Shown here in pieces: positions 27,529 to 37,227 of a DNA stretch of 64,000 bases. Source of the DNA: Clostridium sp. (GTDB taxonomy: Bacteria; Bacillota; Clostridia; Clostridiales; Clostridiaceae); the NCBI GenBank assembly GCA_022773025.1, contig JALEZF010000006.1, positions 1-64,000 of the forward strand. The letters run 5' to 3'. The notes under the pieces are model-generated. The model saw only the letters and a program-made list of their open reading frames with translations. It was not told where the DNA came from and did no database searches. The position numbers were made by a program, and so were the translations under genes. Positions within the stretch are counted from its first letter, which is position 1, and every line of letters starts with the position of its first letter.

Positions 27529-29616
27529 ATGAAAGCCAGTGAAACTAGTTTGCAAAAGCTAATGAATGGAGCAACTCAATTTAGAATTCCAATATATCAG
27601 CGTACATATAGCTGGACAATTAAACAATGTAGCCAGTTATGGCGAGATATTATTACTATAGCTAATTCAAAGGATGAAGATAAAGTGCATTTCATTGGAT
27701 CTATTGTATATATAGATTTAGGTGTACCTAAAGGTAAACCAGAGCAACTATTGGTTATAGATGGACAACAAAGATTAACAACCTTATCTTTACTTTTATG
27801 TGCAATGGCAAGATATATAGATGAAAATAACTTGGATGATGTGTTGAAGTCAAGTAAAGTAAGAAATTATTTTTTAATTAATAGTGATGAATCAAAAGAA
27901 GATAAATATAAGCTAATTTTAACTGAGCAGGATAAAGACAGTTATATAAGGCTTTTAGAAGGAACAGAAGAAACTTTAGTTGATACATCTGAAAGAATTC
28001 TAGAAAACTTTAATTATTTTAAAAAGCTTATAGTAGAAGAAGGACAAGATATCCAAAAGATATATGATGGAATAAATCGGCTTATGCTAGTGGCTGTAGC
28101 ATTAGATAAAACTCAAGATAATCCACAGCTTATTTTTGAAAGCATGAACTCAACAGGAAAAGATTTAACACAGGCAGATTTGATTAGAAATTATCTTCTT
28201 ATGGGTTTATCTGAAGATGAACAAAATAGGCTTTATACAACTTATTGGAGACCAATGGAACAGAAATTTGGACAACAAGGATATGTTGATTTTTTTGATT
28301 GGTTTATGAGAGATTTTTTGACTAGTCAGAATACAAATGGACGTATATGTAAAATTGGTGAGGTATATGAAGCTTTTAAAAAATATAACAATACTTATAA
28401 TAGTAATGAGCAATCATTAAAGAAAATATATACTTATGCTAATTATTACACTGCTATAAATTTGAATAAAGAAAAAGATGAGGATTTAAAAAGATTATGG
28501 GATGAAATAAAGATCCTTGATGTAGGGGTATGTTACCCATTCTTGATGAGAGTATATGATGATTATTATAATAATGAGATATCAAAGAATGATTTTATAA
28601 CTATTATAAAAGTTACTATAAGTTATATAGTAAGACGTGTAATTTGTGAAATACCAACAAATTCATTAAATAAAACTTTTTCTACTTTCTATGGCAAAAT
28701 AAATCATAATAATTATGTTAAGAGTATATTATCTGAATATGTTATAAAAGATTCTTATAGAGTATTTCCAACTGACGATGACATTAAAGAAAAACTTAAG
28801 ACAAAGGATATTTATCATTTAAGAATTAAAAATTATATACTAGAGTCTTTAGAAAATCAAAATCATAAGGAACCTATAAGCATCACAGGAAGTGGATTTA
28901 CTGTGGAACATATAATGCCTCAGAATTCTAATTTAAACAGTGAATGGAGGAAAATGCTTGGGGACAACTGGAAAGAGGTTCAGAGAATTTATCTTCATAC
29001 TATTGGAAATCTGACATTAACAGGGTATAACAGTGAAATGAGTGATAGATCTTTCAATGATAAATTAAATCATGATAAAGGATTAAAAAACAGCCACATA
29101 AAGCTTAATCATGATATAGCCGACCTGTGCAAATGGGATGGATTTGAAATACTAAAACGTACAGAGAATTTAGCACAACAAGTTATTTCTATATGGAAAT
29201 ATCCATCTATTTCTCAAAGTGATATTAACGAGTATATGGCCAAAGATAAGGTAGAACAAGTATATACATCTATAGAGCATTATCCAGTAATGGATGAAAA
29301 GATATATGAAATTTACTTTGATATTGATAAGAAAATATTAAATTTGGATTCAGGAATAGAGAAAAAATATAATCAACAGTATATTGCATATAAGATTGAA
29401 AATAGTTTTGCAAATATTCGAATATCAAAATCACAACTTACTATTGGTTTGAATATACCATTTGATATAATTAAAGACGATATGGGTGAATGCAGTGATA
29501 CAACAAATGTGGGTAATTTTGCCAATGTACCCGTGTTATTCAAACTAGATGAGAAGAATAAGATAGATTACGCTATGAAGTTAATAGAACAGGCATTAAA
29601 ATATCAAGCCAATTAA
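27529..29616 (+). CDS. GmrSD-type (DUF262-DUF1524) restriction protein with DUF5655-like tail
   Basis: This 695-residue protein has a DUF262 domain with RIPIYQRTYSW near residue 19 and the nucleotide-binding motif VIDGQQRLTTL near 74. A DUF1524 HNH-type nuclease region follows, with TVEHIMPQN near 457 and HTIGNLTLTGYN near 490. The last 110 residues resemble DUF5655. This is the single-chain form of the GmrS/GmrD type IV enzymes, which cut glucosylated or otherwise modified phage DNA in an NTP-dependent way. The HNH histidine and asparagine are present, so it should be active. Confidence 0.87.
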   Translation: MKASETSLQKLMNGATQFRIPIYQRTYSWTIKQCSQLWRDIITIANSKDEDKVHFIGSIVYIDLGVPKGKPEQLLVIDGQQRLTTLSLLLCAMARYIDENNLDDVLKSSKVRNYFLINSDESKEDKYKLILTEQDKDSYIRLLEGTEETLVDTSERILENFNYFKKLIVEEGQDIQKIYDGINRLMLVAVALDKTQDNPQLIFESMNSTGKDLTQADLIRNYLLMGLSEDEQNRLYTTYWRPMEQKFGQQGYVDFFDWFMRDFLTSQNTNGRICKIGEVYEAFKKYNNTYNSNEQSLKKIYTYANYYTAINLNKEKDEDLKRLWDEIKILDVGVCYPFLMRVYDDYYNNEISKNDFITIIKVTISYIVRRVICEIPTNSLNKTFSTFYGKINHNNYVKSILSEYVIKDSYRVFPTDDDIKEKLKTKDIYHLRIKNYILESLENQNHKEPISITGSGFTVEHIMPQNSNLNSEWRKMLGDNWKEVQRIYLHTIGNLTLTGYNSEMSDRSFNDKLNHDKGLKNSHIKLNHDIADLCKWDGFEILKRTENLAQQVISIWKYPSISQSDINEYMAKDKVEQVYTSIEHYPVMDEKIYEIYFDIDKKILNLDSGIEKKYNQQYIAYKIENSFANIRISKSQLTIGLNIPFDIIKDDMGECSDTTNVGNFANVPVLFKLDEKNKIDYAMKLIEQALKYQAN

Positions 29617-29972
29617 AAATTAAATAACGGATTTCTTTGGCACAGAATAAGAGAAACTCAGAAGTGTTCAAGGCTAGATCCTTATTATCTAAAGGCTTAG
29701 GCATTTATTTTTTAAGAGGAAAAATGATTTCGTATAATTGAAGAATATAGGGATGATTTTTATAGATCAAGTTATCGCAAAATTAATTTTGGCAAATATT
29801 TTTATCCTTTGAGCTCATCACAGATAATGTGTATTAGATTCTTTTAGCTACTTATTAAAGAAGGATATATAAAATTACTACAACAATTGACAAATGATGA
29901 TTTAAAGAAATATTATGGGTAGAGATTCAATGAAAAGTATCTAAAATATTAAAACTTTAGGAGGGTATTTGT
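29617..29972 (+). other. Gene-poor stretch with a coding remnant
   Basis: From about 29740 to 29850 a frame reads IIEEYRDDFYRSSYRKINF and onward to SQIMCIRFF before a stop. A second piece resumes with LLIKEGYIKLLQQLTNDD. There is no start or ribosome site, so it looks like a fragment of a lost protein I cannot name. No promoter, RNA or repeat was recognised. Confidence 0.4.
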
Positions 29973-30251
29973 ATGAATGATGATGGCATTATATATGAAA
30001 TTAGTGTTGCAAGCTGCAAAATAGCCCATGAACATTCTATGAATAATAAAGATGAACTAATGCGTAGCAAGGTGTGTAGATGTTTTTTCTGTGAAGAAAT
30101 TTTTGAACCATCAGAAATTGAGGTTTGGATAGAGGATACATCAGGAACAGCAATGTGCCCTTATTGTTGTGTAGATTCTGTAATAGGTGATAAGTCAGGG
30201 TTTCCAATTACTAAAGAATTTTTGCATATGATGTATATGAAATGGTTTTAG
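29973..30251 (+). CDS. Small zinc-binding cytoplasmic protein
   Basis: This 92-residue protein has two cysteine pairs, CRCFFC near residue 36 and CPYCC near 63, spaced like a treble-clef or ribbon zinc site. It matches, from memory, a family of small cytoplasmic proteins in Firmicutes with no known role. The ribosome site TAGGAGGG is strong. It stands alone before the hydrolase gene. Confidence 0.65.
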   Translation: MNDDGIIYEISVASCKIAHEHSMNNKDELMRSKVCRCFFCEEIFEPSEIEVWIEDTSGTAMCPYCCVDSVIGDKSGFPITKEFLHMMYMKWF

Positions 30252-30344
30252 AAGGATTTTTACCCTAAAATATGGATATTATTTACATTTGATTTCTGTA
30301 AGTTTATACTAAATATAAAGAATAATGTAATAGGGGGTATTGTT

Positions 30345-31151
30345 ATGTGTGAAACAATAATTACATCATTTGACGGGACAAAACTCTTTTTAAATAAGGA
30401 AATGGTTGAGAAGCCTAAAGCAGTTTGTGTAATTGTTCATGGACTTTGTGAGCATCAAGGACGGTATGATTATTTAGCTGAGAAGTTTCATAAGGCAGAT
30501 ATAGGTACTTATCGTTTTGACCATCGTGGACACGGACGTTCTGAGGGGGAAAGGACATTCTATAATGACTTTGATGAAATGTTAGACGATGTTAATGTAA
30601 TAGTAGGCATGGCTATTAGTGAAAATCCGAAGGTTCCAGTACTCCTTTTAGGACATAGCATGGGTGGATTTGCTGTTTCACTTTATGGAGCTAAATATCC
30701 TCATAAGGAGTTATCAGGAATAGTTACAAGTGGAGCTCTTACTAAGGATAATGGAAAACTTATATCAAGTGTTCCAAAGGGATTAGATCCACATGAAAAG
30801 CTTCCTAACGAACTTGGACAAGGTGTCTGTTCAGTTCCAGAGGTTGTAGAGTGGTATGGAAAGGATCCATACAATACAAAGACTTTTACAACAGGATTAT
30901 GTTATGCAGTTTGTGATGGCGTTGAATGGTTTGAGAATGAGGTAAAGAACTTTAATTATCCAGTTTTCATGATGCATGGAGAGAATGATGGGCTTGTTGC
31001 AGTACAGGATACTTATGATTTCTTTAAATCAGCATCATCAAAAGATCGTGAGATGAAGATATACGGTGGATTATTCCATGAAATATTTAATGAGTATTGT
31101 CATGATGAAGTCATTGATGACGCTATAAGATGGATTCTAAATAGAGCATAG
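30345..31151 (+). CDS. Alpha/beta hydrolase, monoacylglycerol lipase-like
   Basis: This 268-residue hydrolase has HGLCEHQGRYDYLAEKF near residue 32 and DHRGHGRSEG near 59. The nucleophile is in GHSMGGF near 103-109, the acid in HGENDGLV near 212 and the histidine in GLFHEIFNE near 243. These features are those of lysophospholipase/monoacylglycerol lipase (Serine aminopeptidase S33 group). It probably releases fatty acids from lysolipids or monoglycerides in the cytosol. Confidence 0.87.
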   Translation: MCETIITSFDGTKLFLNKEMVEKPKAVCVIVHGLCEHQGRYDYLAEKFHKADIGTYRFDHRGHGRSEGERTFYNDFDEMLDDVNVIVGMAISENPKVPVLLLGHSMGGFAVSLYGAKYPHKELSGIVTSGALTKDNGKLISSVPKGLDPHEKLPNELGQGVCSVPEVVEWYGKDPYNTKTFTTGLCYAVCDGVEWFENEVKNFNYPVFMMHGENDGLVAVQDTYDFFKSASSKDREMKIYGGLFHEIFNEYCHDEVIDDAIRWILNRA

Positions 31152-31185
31152 CTTTAATTTAACACTAAATTGGGGAGGGAAATTT

Positions 31186-31380
31186 ATGGAATGTTTAGCA
31201 TGTAAAACGGAGATGAAGTATTTAAAAGAATATAGATTTGATAGTCAGGATAACAACAGGGGATTTTTCAGTACAATCTTTGATATGGAAGAGCATCTTA
31301 TATTCGATGTTTATATATGTCCTAACTGTAGGAGAGCAGAATTCATATATAAAGGAACCAAGGAATGGCTTGATATGTAA
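31186..31380 (+). CDS. Small zinc-ribbon protein (64 residues)
   Basis: Two CxxC pairs, CLAC at the N-terminus and CPNC near residue 45, frame a short beta-rich domain. A GGGGAGGG ribosome site precedes the ATG. It follows the lipase gene by 34 bases and may be cotranscribed; a terminator lies at 31460. No function is recognised. Confidence 0.65.
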   Translation: MECLACKTEMKYLKEYRFDSQDNNRGFFSTIFDMEEHLIFDVYICPNCRRAEFIYKGTKEWLDM

Positions 31381-31459
31381 GGTGCTTCAGTGACTATATG
31401 ATTTTATTATTTGAAATGACTAAATGAAATTCATATATATAATTTGTGAATAATAAAGA

Positions 31460-31498
31460 AAGAACTTCGCTAAAAATGTTTTAATGTAGTTCTTTTTT
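31460..31498 (+). terminator. Terminator after the small zinc-ribbon gene
   Basis: AAGAACT (31460-31466) pairs with AGTTCTT (31488-31494), followed by T to 31498. Confidence 0.7.
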
Positions 31499-31645
31499 GA
31501 TACCTAATATTTTATGTAGAATTTATAGTGATTATTTGAAAAACTAAGGGTTACATAATTTAACATGGAATAAATGGATAACTTTATGATAAAATACTAA
31601 ATGAAACAATGTAACAAGCTATAAAACACATAAGGGGATGAAAAG

Positions 31646-32860
31646 ATGAAGAATAATAAGATAATGGCCTTGCTATTAGCAGCAGTTATTGGCGTTTCTA
31701 TGGTGGGATGTCAAAAGAAAGATGATACATCTTCAGGAAATGGAGTAAATGCACCTGTTGCTGATAGCGGCAAAGAAACAGAAGAAAAGAAAACTGAGAT
31801 TAAGACGTTAAAAAGTAAAGAAGAGGTAAAAGAATTTTCAAAAGAAACAATTTTGAAGGTAGAAGAGGCATTTAAGAAGAATAATGTGCCTTATATAATT
31901 AGTAGTGATTACTTACATCTTTATTATAAAGGTAATTATGAAAAGCTTGGAAAGAAATATGATGTAAAGTTTAGAGTGAAATTTGATTCGTTTTTTCAAG
32001 ATACAGATGAGAGAAGCATAATATTTGAATATAGAATTCCGCTTTCGGACAATGCTGAAATTTTGAAACTAAACTTGCCAGAACTAAATACAATGATGGA
32101 TGTTATGAGACTAAATAATGAGATTAAAGACAAGTATTCACAAGAGGAATTACTCAATAGATTAGCAGATGAATTTGAAGGAAAGGCTTCAGGAGATAGA
32201 GTGTTTTCATTTTCGAAAAGTAATTTGAAGGATGAAGAAGGATGCACAATATTAGAAGGATTTGTAGTTTTAAATTCTGCAATAGTTGAAGGGAATTTAG
32301 TTAAACCAGGGGTAGAATATGAATTTAGCAAATGGGATGATTACTCAAAGTTCCCAGAGAAGGCTAATTTAGAGATTTTCAATAAGATGAAAACTATAGG
32401 TCTTATGTCTAATGATGCTGATTTTGACACAAGTAGATTTAAGGATTCCCCTGTAGTAGGATATCCAGGAGCTGTTGAGGAATATAAGAAAGAGAGCTAT
32501 GTGGCTGGAGCTATATCTCACAGTAATGATGATGAATTTAATATAGAGTACATACTTGAGGGAAGATATGTACCATATGATGAAAATTCTAACAAAATAA
32601 AAGACACAAAATATATTGATGCCTTAATAGATACATTGAATAGCAGCGACTTATTTAAAAACAAGTTCAGCAAAGAAGAGCTTATGAACGAAATATATAT
32701 AAGGTCACAAATAGCTGCTGCTGGTGCAGATGTGTATGCACAAAACATTATTGATGGCGTTGAAAAAATAGAAGTTGCTTTAAATGGTGACAAGACACAA
32801 ATTGGATTTAAAGTTACCTTCAAAAGTGCTGCTGTAGTAGAAGGACAAAAGAAGAGATAA
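31646..32860 (+). CDS. Hypothetical lipoprotein (404 residues)
   Basis: The signal peptide ends in the lipobox VSMVGC with the lipid cysteine at residue 22, followed by a low-complexity Ser/Asp/Glu/Lys linker. The remaining 350 residues are mixed alpha/beta with no domain I recognise. It should be anchored on the outer face of the membrane. The ribosome site AAGGGGATG sits before the ATG. A promoter-like region precedes it, and the neighbouring dGTPase gene is 83 bases downstream, so they may be transcribed together. Confidence 0.7.
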   Translation: MKNNKIMALLLAAVIGVSMVGCQKKDDTSSGNGVNAPVADSGKETEEKKTEIKTLKSKEEVKEFSKETILKVEEAFKKNNVPYIISSDYLHLYYKGNYEKLGKKYDVKFRVKFDSFFQDTDERSIIFEYRIPLSDNAEILKLNLPELNTMMDVMRLNNEIKDKYSQEELLNRLADEFEGKASGDRVFSFSKSNLKDEEGCTILEGFVVLNSAIVEGNLVKPGVEYEFSKWDDYSKFPEKANLEIFNKMKTIGLMSNDADFDTSRFKDSPVVGYPGAVEEYKKESYVAGAISHSNDDEFNIEYILEGRYVPYDENSNKIKDTKYIDALIDTLNSSDLFKNKFSKEELMNEIYIRSQIAAAGADVYAQNIIDGVEKIEVALNGDKTQIGFKVTFKSAAVVEGQKKR

Positions 32861-32943
32861 ATTTAAAGTTTAATTATACACCTGAATAATAATGAAATTA
32901 AGGCAAAACATAATGTATATCCTTTAAAAAGTGAGGGGTAATA

Positions 32944-34381
32944 ATGGCGAAATTTACATGGAATAAATTATTAAATAGAAATAGATTAAGAGATTATAAA
33001 GGCATTAAAAAAATCTGTGGATTTCAGAGATGAGTTTGAGAATGACTATGATAGGATTCTGTTTAGTGCATCTTTCAGACGCCTTCAAGATAAGGCTCAG
33101 GTATTTCCGCTAGAAAAATTAGATTTTGTTAGAACAAGGCTTACTCATTCTTTGGAAGTGCCTTCCATAGGAAAGTCCTTTGGCATTAGTATAGGGTGTA
33201 AGATTATAAAGAAAACAGAAAATTATGAAGACAAAGTGACAGCTGATATGGTAGAGGATATAGGAAATATACTTGCGTGTGCTGGGCTTATACATGATTT
33301 AGGGAATCCACCCTTTGGACACTTTGGAGAAGTTGCCATTAGAGAGTGGTTTGAGGGAGGGCTCTTTGAAAATGAAGATGGGAGTTATACCTTCAGATAT
33401 GACAAATATGAATTTGTTTTAGATAAGCAAGAAGGTCTAGATTTACTAAATTTTGAGGGTAATGCTCAGGGACTTAGGATACTTACAAAACTTCACTTTG
33501 TAATTGACAGACATGGCATGAATCTTACCACTGGTGTTTTAAGCTCCATTATTAAATATCCAATATCATCTTTGGAGCTTGAACGCAGCGGACTTAAAAA
33601 GATAGGCTACTACAAATCAGAAGAAAAGACTTTTAGAGAAATCGCAGAGAACACTGATATTAAAGGATGTAGGAATCCTTTTGTATACATTTTAGAAGCA
33701 GCAGATGATATAGCCTATCTTTTAGGTGATTTAGAATATGCATTCAATAAAGATATAATATCTCATGATATTTTCAAAAGAAAGTATGAAGAGTTCATCA
33801 AAGAAGAAGGCTACGAGGAAAAGACTCTTGAGGAGAGTTTATCCTTTTATTTATCAAAGAACTATGAAATAGCAAAAGAGGAATATGGATATGAAGACCC
33901 AGGGGAATATGCTTTAAAGTCCTTTATCATAAAGCTCAATAGGTATTTGAGAGATTCTGTAATAGAAGAGTTCATAGAATCTTATGAAGAGATTATGGAT
34001 GGGAACTATAAAGGAGACCTTTTGGGTAATTCAAAAGCAAATAACATTTCTCTATTTCTAAGAAGTATATCAAAAGAGTATGTTTACACCAATGAAAGCA
34101 TAGTGGCAAATGAAATTGTAGGATATAAAATAATTCACAGTCTGCTTAACATATTTGTGCCAGCCACTTTAAATAAAGATGTGAAACCATATAAGGGATA
34201 TGATGGTAAGCTGTATTCGTTGATTTCCAAAAACTATAGGTTTGTTTGTGAAAATGACATAGATCAGAAAGAATTCAGTGCTGAATATTCTAGACTTCTA
34301 TTAGTAACTGATTTTATATGCGGTATGACTGATTCCTATGCTGCTTATCTATATCAAGAATTAAATGGAATAAAAGCTTAA
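32944..34381 (+). pseudogene. dgt: dGTP triphosphohydrolase with frameshift in an A7 run
   Basis: An ATG at 32944 after GTGAGGGG begins the family start (WNKLLNRNRLRDYKG). The frame is lost in the run of seven A near 33006-33012; the rest continues in another frame as SVDFRDEFENDYDRILFSASFRRLQDK. One A fewer would restore it. HD-domain residues are intact: RTRLTHSLEV, then HDLGNPPFGHFGE, then the later ADDIAYLLGDLE. A GTG at 33017 could give a protein shortened by about 24 residues, but no good ribosome site precedes it. The homopolymer could also be a sequencing error or a phase-variable switch. Confidence 0.75.
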
Positions 34382-34395
34382 TATGATACAAAATA

Positions 34396-34444
34396 AAAAT
34401 AGCGTACTGTAAAAGATATAAATCATGTTATAGTACGCTATTTT
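34396..34444. terminator. Bidirectional terminator between convergent genes
   Basis: AAAATAGCGTACT (34396-34408) pairs perfectly with AGTACGCTATTTT (34432-34444). It serves both dgt (plus) and the kinase-fold gene (minus). Confidence 0.9.
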
Positions 34445-34454
34445 CTATGATTAA

Positions 34455-35564
34455 TTATATATTACTAACTTTGCAGACTACAAATTCTCCATAGGAGCTT
34501 ACAACTTTATAGTAGCCACATAAAGTTTTATTAAGCTCTTCATCAAAGGTATCAACCATCAAAGGCTGGCCTTGAAGTTTAAAGAGTTTTTCTTTAGTAG
34601 CTAGTATAATTATATTATCTTTTCCTATTTCACGTATGACCTCTGGAGTCAGTTGTTGATTACCACGTCCAAATAAAAAGCCTTGTCCCCCCGTAATTGT
34701 TACAATAAGCTTAGTTTTTTTGCCTTTAATATATTTTAGAATTTCATTTCTATAAAGGTCGTTTGCAACTAACTTTTTATTATAAATTAAATCAACTCCT
34801 ATTAATGTGTTTGGAAGAGATAACATATTCATAATTTCACGTGTGGTAGTTCCGGCTCCTACTAGATAATAGGTGTCTTTCTCCATAGTATTTATAACTT
34901 CGTGTGCGATGGAGTGTATAGCAGCCGCTTCTGACAAAGGAGTAGAAGATTTTGAGTGCTGCAAACAGGTTCTTTCAAATGGAATTTTTAGATACCCATA
35001 AAGCTTTGTATTGATTATCTCTTGACGGTAGAGTTCTTCATCAATATCTAGCACTTCTTCTTCCTTTATATTTGGAATATGACCTAAGATATACTTTCTT
35101 GCAAGAATCCCTCCGTTTTTAGGAGTTTTTGCATAGACAGGAGAATGAATCTTTACACCAGCAGGTATGCCCAGAGTAATTGAAGTGTCCCCCACAGCCT
35201 CAAAAACATCTCGTGCAGTACCATCACCACCTACAAATATTATAAGGTCAACTTTATCCTTATTTAATGATTTGGCTAGAGAAATAGTGTCATCTTTACT
35301 TAGGATGCTTGTATTTTTTTCGTAAAAGCTACAGGAGAAGCCCATTTCCTGTGCTAAATTCCCACCCATTTCTCCAGCATAGGTTTTTATTTCAAATTCA
35401 TCCTTTATAGAAAGAAGCTCGCTTAAAGCGATTTTTGCTCTCTCATTTGCATGAGGTACTGCACCTCTCTTTACTGCTTCTTCAATCATATTGTCAGTGC
35501 CTTTTAAACCAACACTTCCGCCCATGCCTGCAATTGGATTTATAATTAAGCCTATCTTCTTCAT
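34455..35564 (-). CDS. ATP-NAD kinase fold protein (AcoX-like)
   Basis: This 369-residue protein begins IGLIINPIAGMGGSVGLKGTD and holds the kinase motif VGGDGTARDVFEAVG near residue 110. Both match the ATP-NAD/AcoX kinase family. Proteins of this length group often sit with acetoin or glycine reductase genes and are not the housekeeping NAD kinase. The substrate is unknown. Its start follows TTAGGGGTAG. It is followed by the convergent terminator at 34396. Confidence 0.8.
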   Translation of the reverse strand: MKKIGLIINPIAGMGGSVGLKGTDNMIEEAVKRGAVPHANERAKIALSELLSIKDEFEIKTYAGEMGGNLAQEMGFSCSFYEKNTSILSKDDTISLAKSLNKDKVDLIIFVGGDGTARDVFEAVGDTSITLGIPAGVKIHSPVYAKTPKNGGILARKYILGHIPNIKEEEVLDIDEELYRQEIINTKLYGYLKIPFERTCLQHSKSSTPLSEAAAIHSIAHEVINTMEKDTYYLVGAGTTTREIMNMLSLPNTLIGVDLIYNKKLVANDLYRNEILKYIKGKKTKLIVTITGGQGFLFGRGNQQLTPEVIREIGKDNIIILATKEKLFKLQGQPLMVDTFDEELNKTLCGYYKVVSSYGEFVVCKVSNI

Positions 35565-35593
35565 ATCAACTACCCCTAACTTATAATTTATAA

Positions 35594-35622
35594 ATGTGCA
35601 GCATAATTAATTAGCTGCACAT
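35594..35622 (-). terminator. Hairpin after the gcvPB gene
   Basis: ATGTGCAGC and GCTGCACAT form a perfect nine-base stem just past the gcvPB stop on the minus strand. The T run after it is weak, so termination is likely but not certain. Confidence 0.65.
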
Positions 35623-35643
35623 CTATTAAATAGGTTTAAAACC

Positions 35644-37206
35644 TTAGTTATATTTTTTTAAATATACTCTCCAAGTTGTTGCCCACTTATTTGGATCATC
35701 CATGTTAGATTCATCAACTTGATGGGTAACACTATTGTGAGGAGCTGTTTTTATTATTTCAGGATTTGTATGAGCTTCATTGAACACATACTTAAGAGTT
35801 TCGATATATTCATCTATATCCTTCTTAGATGGTGTTTCAGTTGGCTCTAAAGTCATTGGTTCAGGTAAGTAGAATGGGTGATGGGATGTCCAATAGTGCA
35901 TTCCAAAGTCCATCATTCTTCTTTGAACATCAAGAGTTCCAATGCCTGTAGCTTTTTCTAGATTTTCTAGAGAGTATCTAGCCTGCTCAATTCTTTGATT
36001 GTTTCCATCTTCGTAGTAAGCAGTGACATCATCTAACTCCATAAGTTTCTTGAATAAATAATTATTGTTAAGTACTGCAGTCTTTGCAACTTGATATAAA
36101 CCATTTGGTCCTAAAGAACGGATCCAGCAGTAAGCTTTTAAAACAACTTCAGAAACTCCATACCATTGTCTTACTTTGCCAACGCCATTTGGATTGTTAC
36201 ATATATCATAGTTTAAGAAATACTTTTCTCCATCAAAATCTATGATTGGAGCTGGAAGGAATTTCACAAGTTCTTCTTTTACTCCTGTAGCACCGCAAGC
36301 AGGTCCACCGCAGCCGTGTGGAGTAGAGAAAGTCTTATGAAGATTGAAGAAACACATGTCGAATCCAGCGTCACGAGCTCTTGTAACTCCTAATAATCCA
36401 TTAGCATTTGCTTGGTCATAACCACAAAGTCCGCCTATAGAATGGATATAATCAACGAATTCTCTAACATTTTCGTTATATACTCCAGTGTCTTCAGGAT
36501 TAGCAACTATATATCCTGCAGTTTTGTTTGAAGTAGCAGCTTTTAACTGCTCTAAAGTAGGAAGTCCTGTTTTTGGATCTGGTTGAAGATAAATTATCTT
36601 AAATCCTTTTACAGCAGGACCTGCTGCATCAGATGGGTGAGAGTAGATAGTTGTGATTATTTCATTTCTATCTTCATCTTTATCTTTAAAATATGAGTGC
36701 ATTATAGATGCCATAGCCATTATAGCTTGAGATCCGCCACTTGGTTGGAATGTGAAACGGTCCATTCCAGAAATTTCACTCATATATCTATCTGTTTCAT
36801 AGAAAATTTGAAGCATGCCTTGAACTGTTTCGATATCTTGTAATGGGTGAAGGTCTTCTATATTTTTAGCAAGCTGATCATTAACCTTTGGACTATATTT
36901 TACAGTACAAGTACCTTGTCCAATTTCAATATTAACATCTGCTCCTAAAGTTTGTTGAGCAAGTCTTGAATAGTGTCTTAAAACTCTACTTTGAGACATT
37001 TCAGGAAGATTAACTTTATTTTTTCTAGCCATAGCTTTAGGTAGTGCAGATAAGCCGTCTCCAACTTCTGCTTCTATAGCCTTGTTTGCAGATGGAACAA
37101 GTATGCCTCTTTCTCCTGGTGTACTCAATTCATATATGATAGGCTCATCCCATTTGGCTTGATGAAAATTGACTCTTACCTTTGTTGATCTATCTATTCT
37201 TTCCAC
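35644..37206 (-). CDS. gcvPB: Glycine decarboxylase P protein, subunit 2 homologue
   Basis: This 520-residue PLP enzyme has the lysine in FNLHKTFSTPHGCGG near residue 290 that binds the cofactor. SGGSQAIMAMASIMHSYF near 160 is also present. Compared with usual GcvPB proteins the glycine-rich GGGGPGxGP stretch reads CGGPACGAT, a noticeable divergence. With GcvPA it would decarboxylate glycine and load aminomethyl onto the H protein. No gcvH, gcvT or lpd gene is nearby, and the partner gene is interrupted, so the enzyme may be inactive or act on something else. Confidence 0.85.
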   Translation of the reverse strand: MERIDRSTKVRVNFHQAKWDEPIIYELSTPGERGILVPSANKAIEAEVGDGLSALPKAMARKNKVNLPEMSQSRVLRHYSRLAQQTLGADVNIEIGQGTCTVKYSPKVNDQLAKNIEDLHPLQDIETVQGMLQIFYETDRYMSEISGMDRFTFQPSGGSQAIMAMASIMHSYFKDKDEDRNEIITTIYSHPSDAAGPAVKGFKIIYLQPDPKTGLPTLEQLKAATSNKTAGYIVANPEDTGVYNENVREFVDYIHSIGGLCGYDQANANGLLGVTRARDAGFDMCFFNLHKTFSTPHGCGGPACGATGVKEELVKFLPAPIIDFDGEKYFLNYDICNNPNGVGKVRQWYGVSEVVLKAYCWIRSLGPNGLYQVAKTAVLNNNYLFKKLMELDDVTAYYEDGNNQRIEQARYSLENLEKATGIGTLDVQRRMMDFGMHYWTSHHPFYLPEPMTLEPTETPSKKDIDEYIETLKYVFNEAHTNPEIIKTAPHNSVTHQVDESNMDDPNKWATTWRVYLKKYN

Positions 37207-37227
37207 AGTATCATCCCTTTCTAAAAA

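Noticed and set aside
32944..33060. Programmed frameshifting in the dgt A7 run
   Set aside because: The zero-frame codons are AAA AAA ATC, which is not the standard -1 slippery arrangement, and the shift required is +1. No stimulating hairpin or Shine-Dalgarno was seen in place. A plain indel is preferred.
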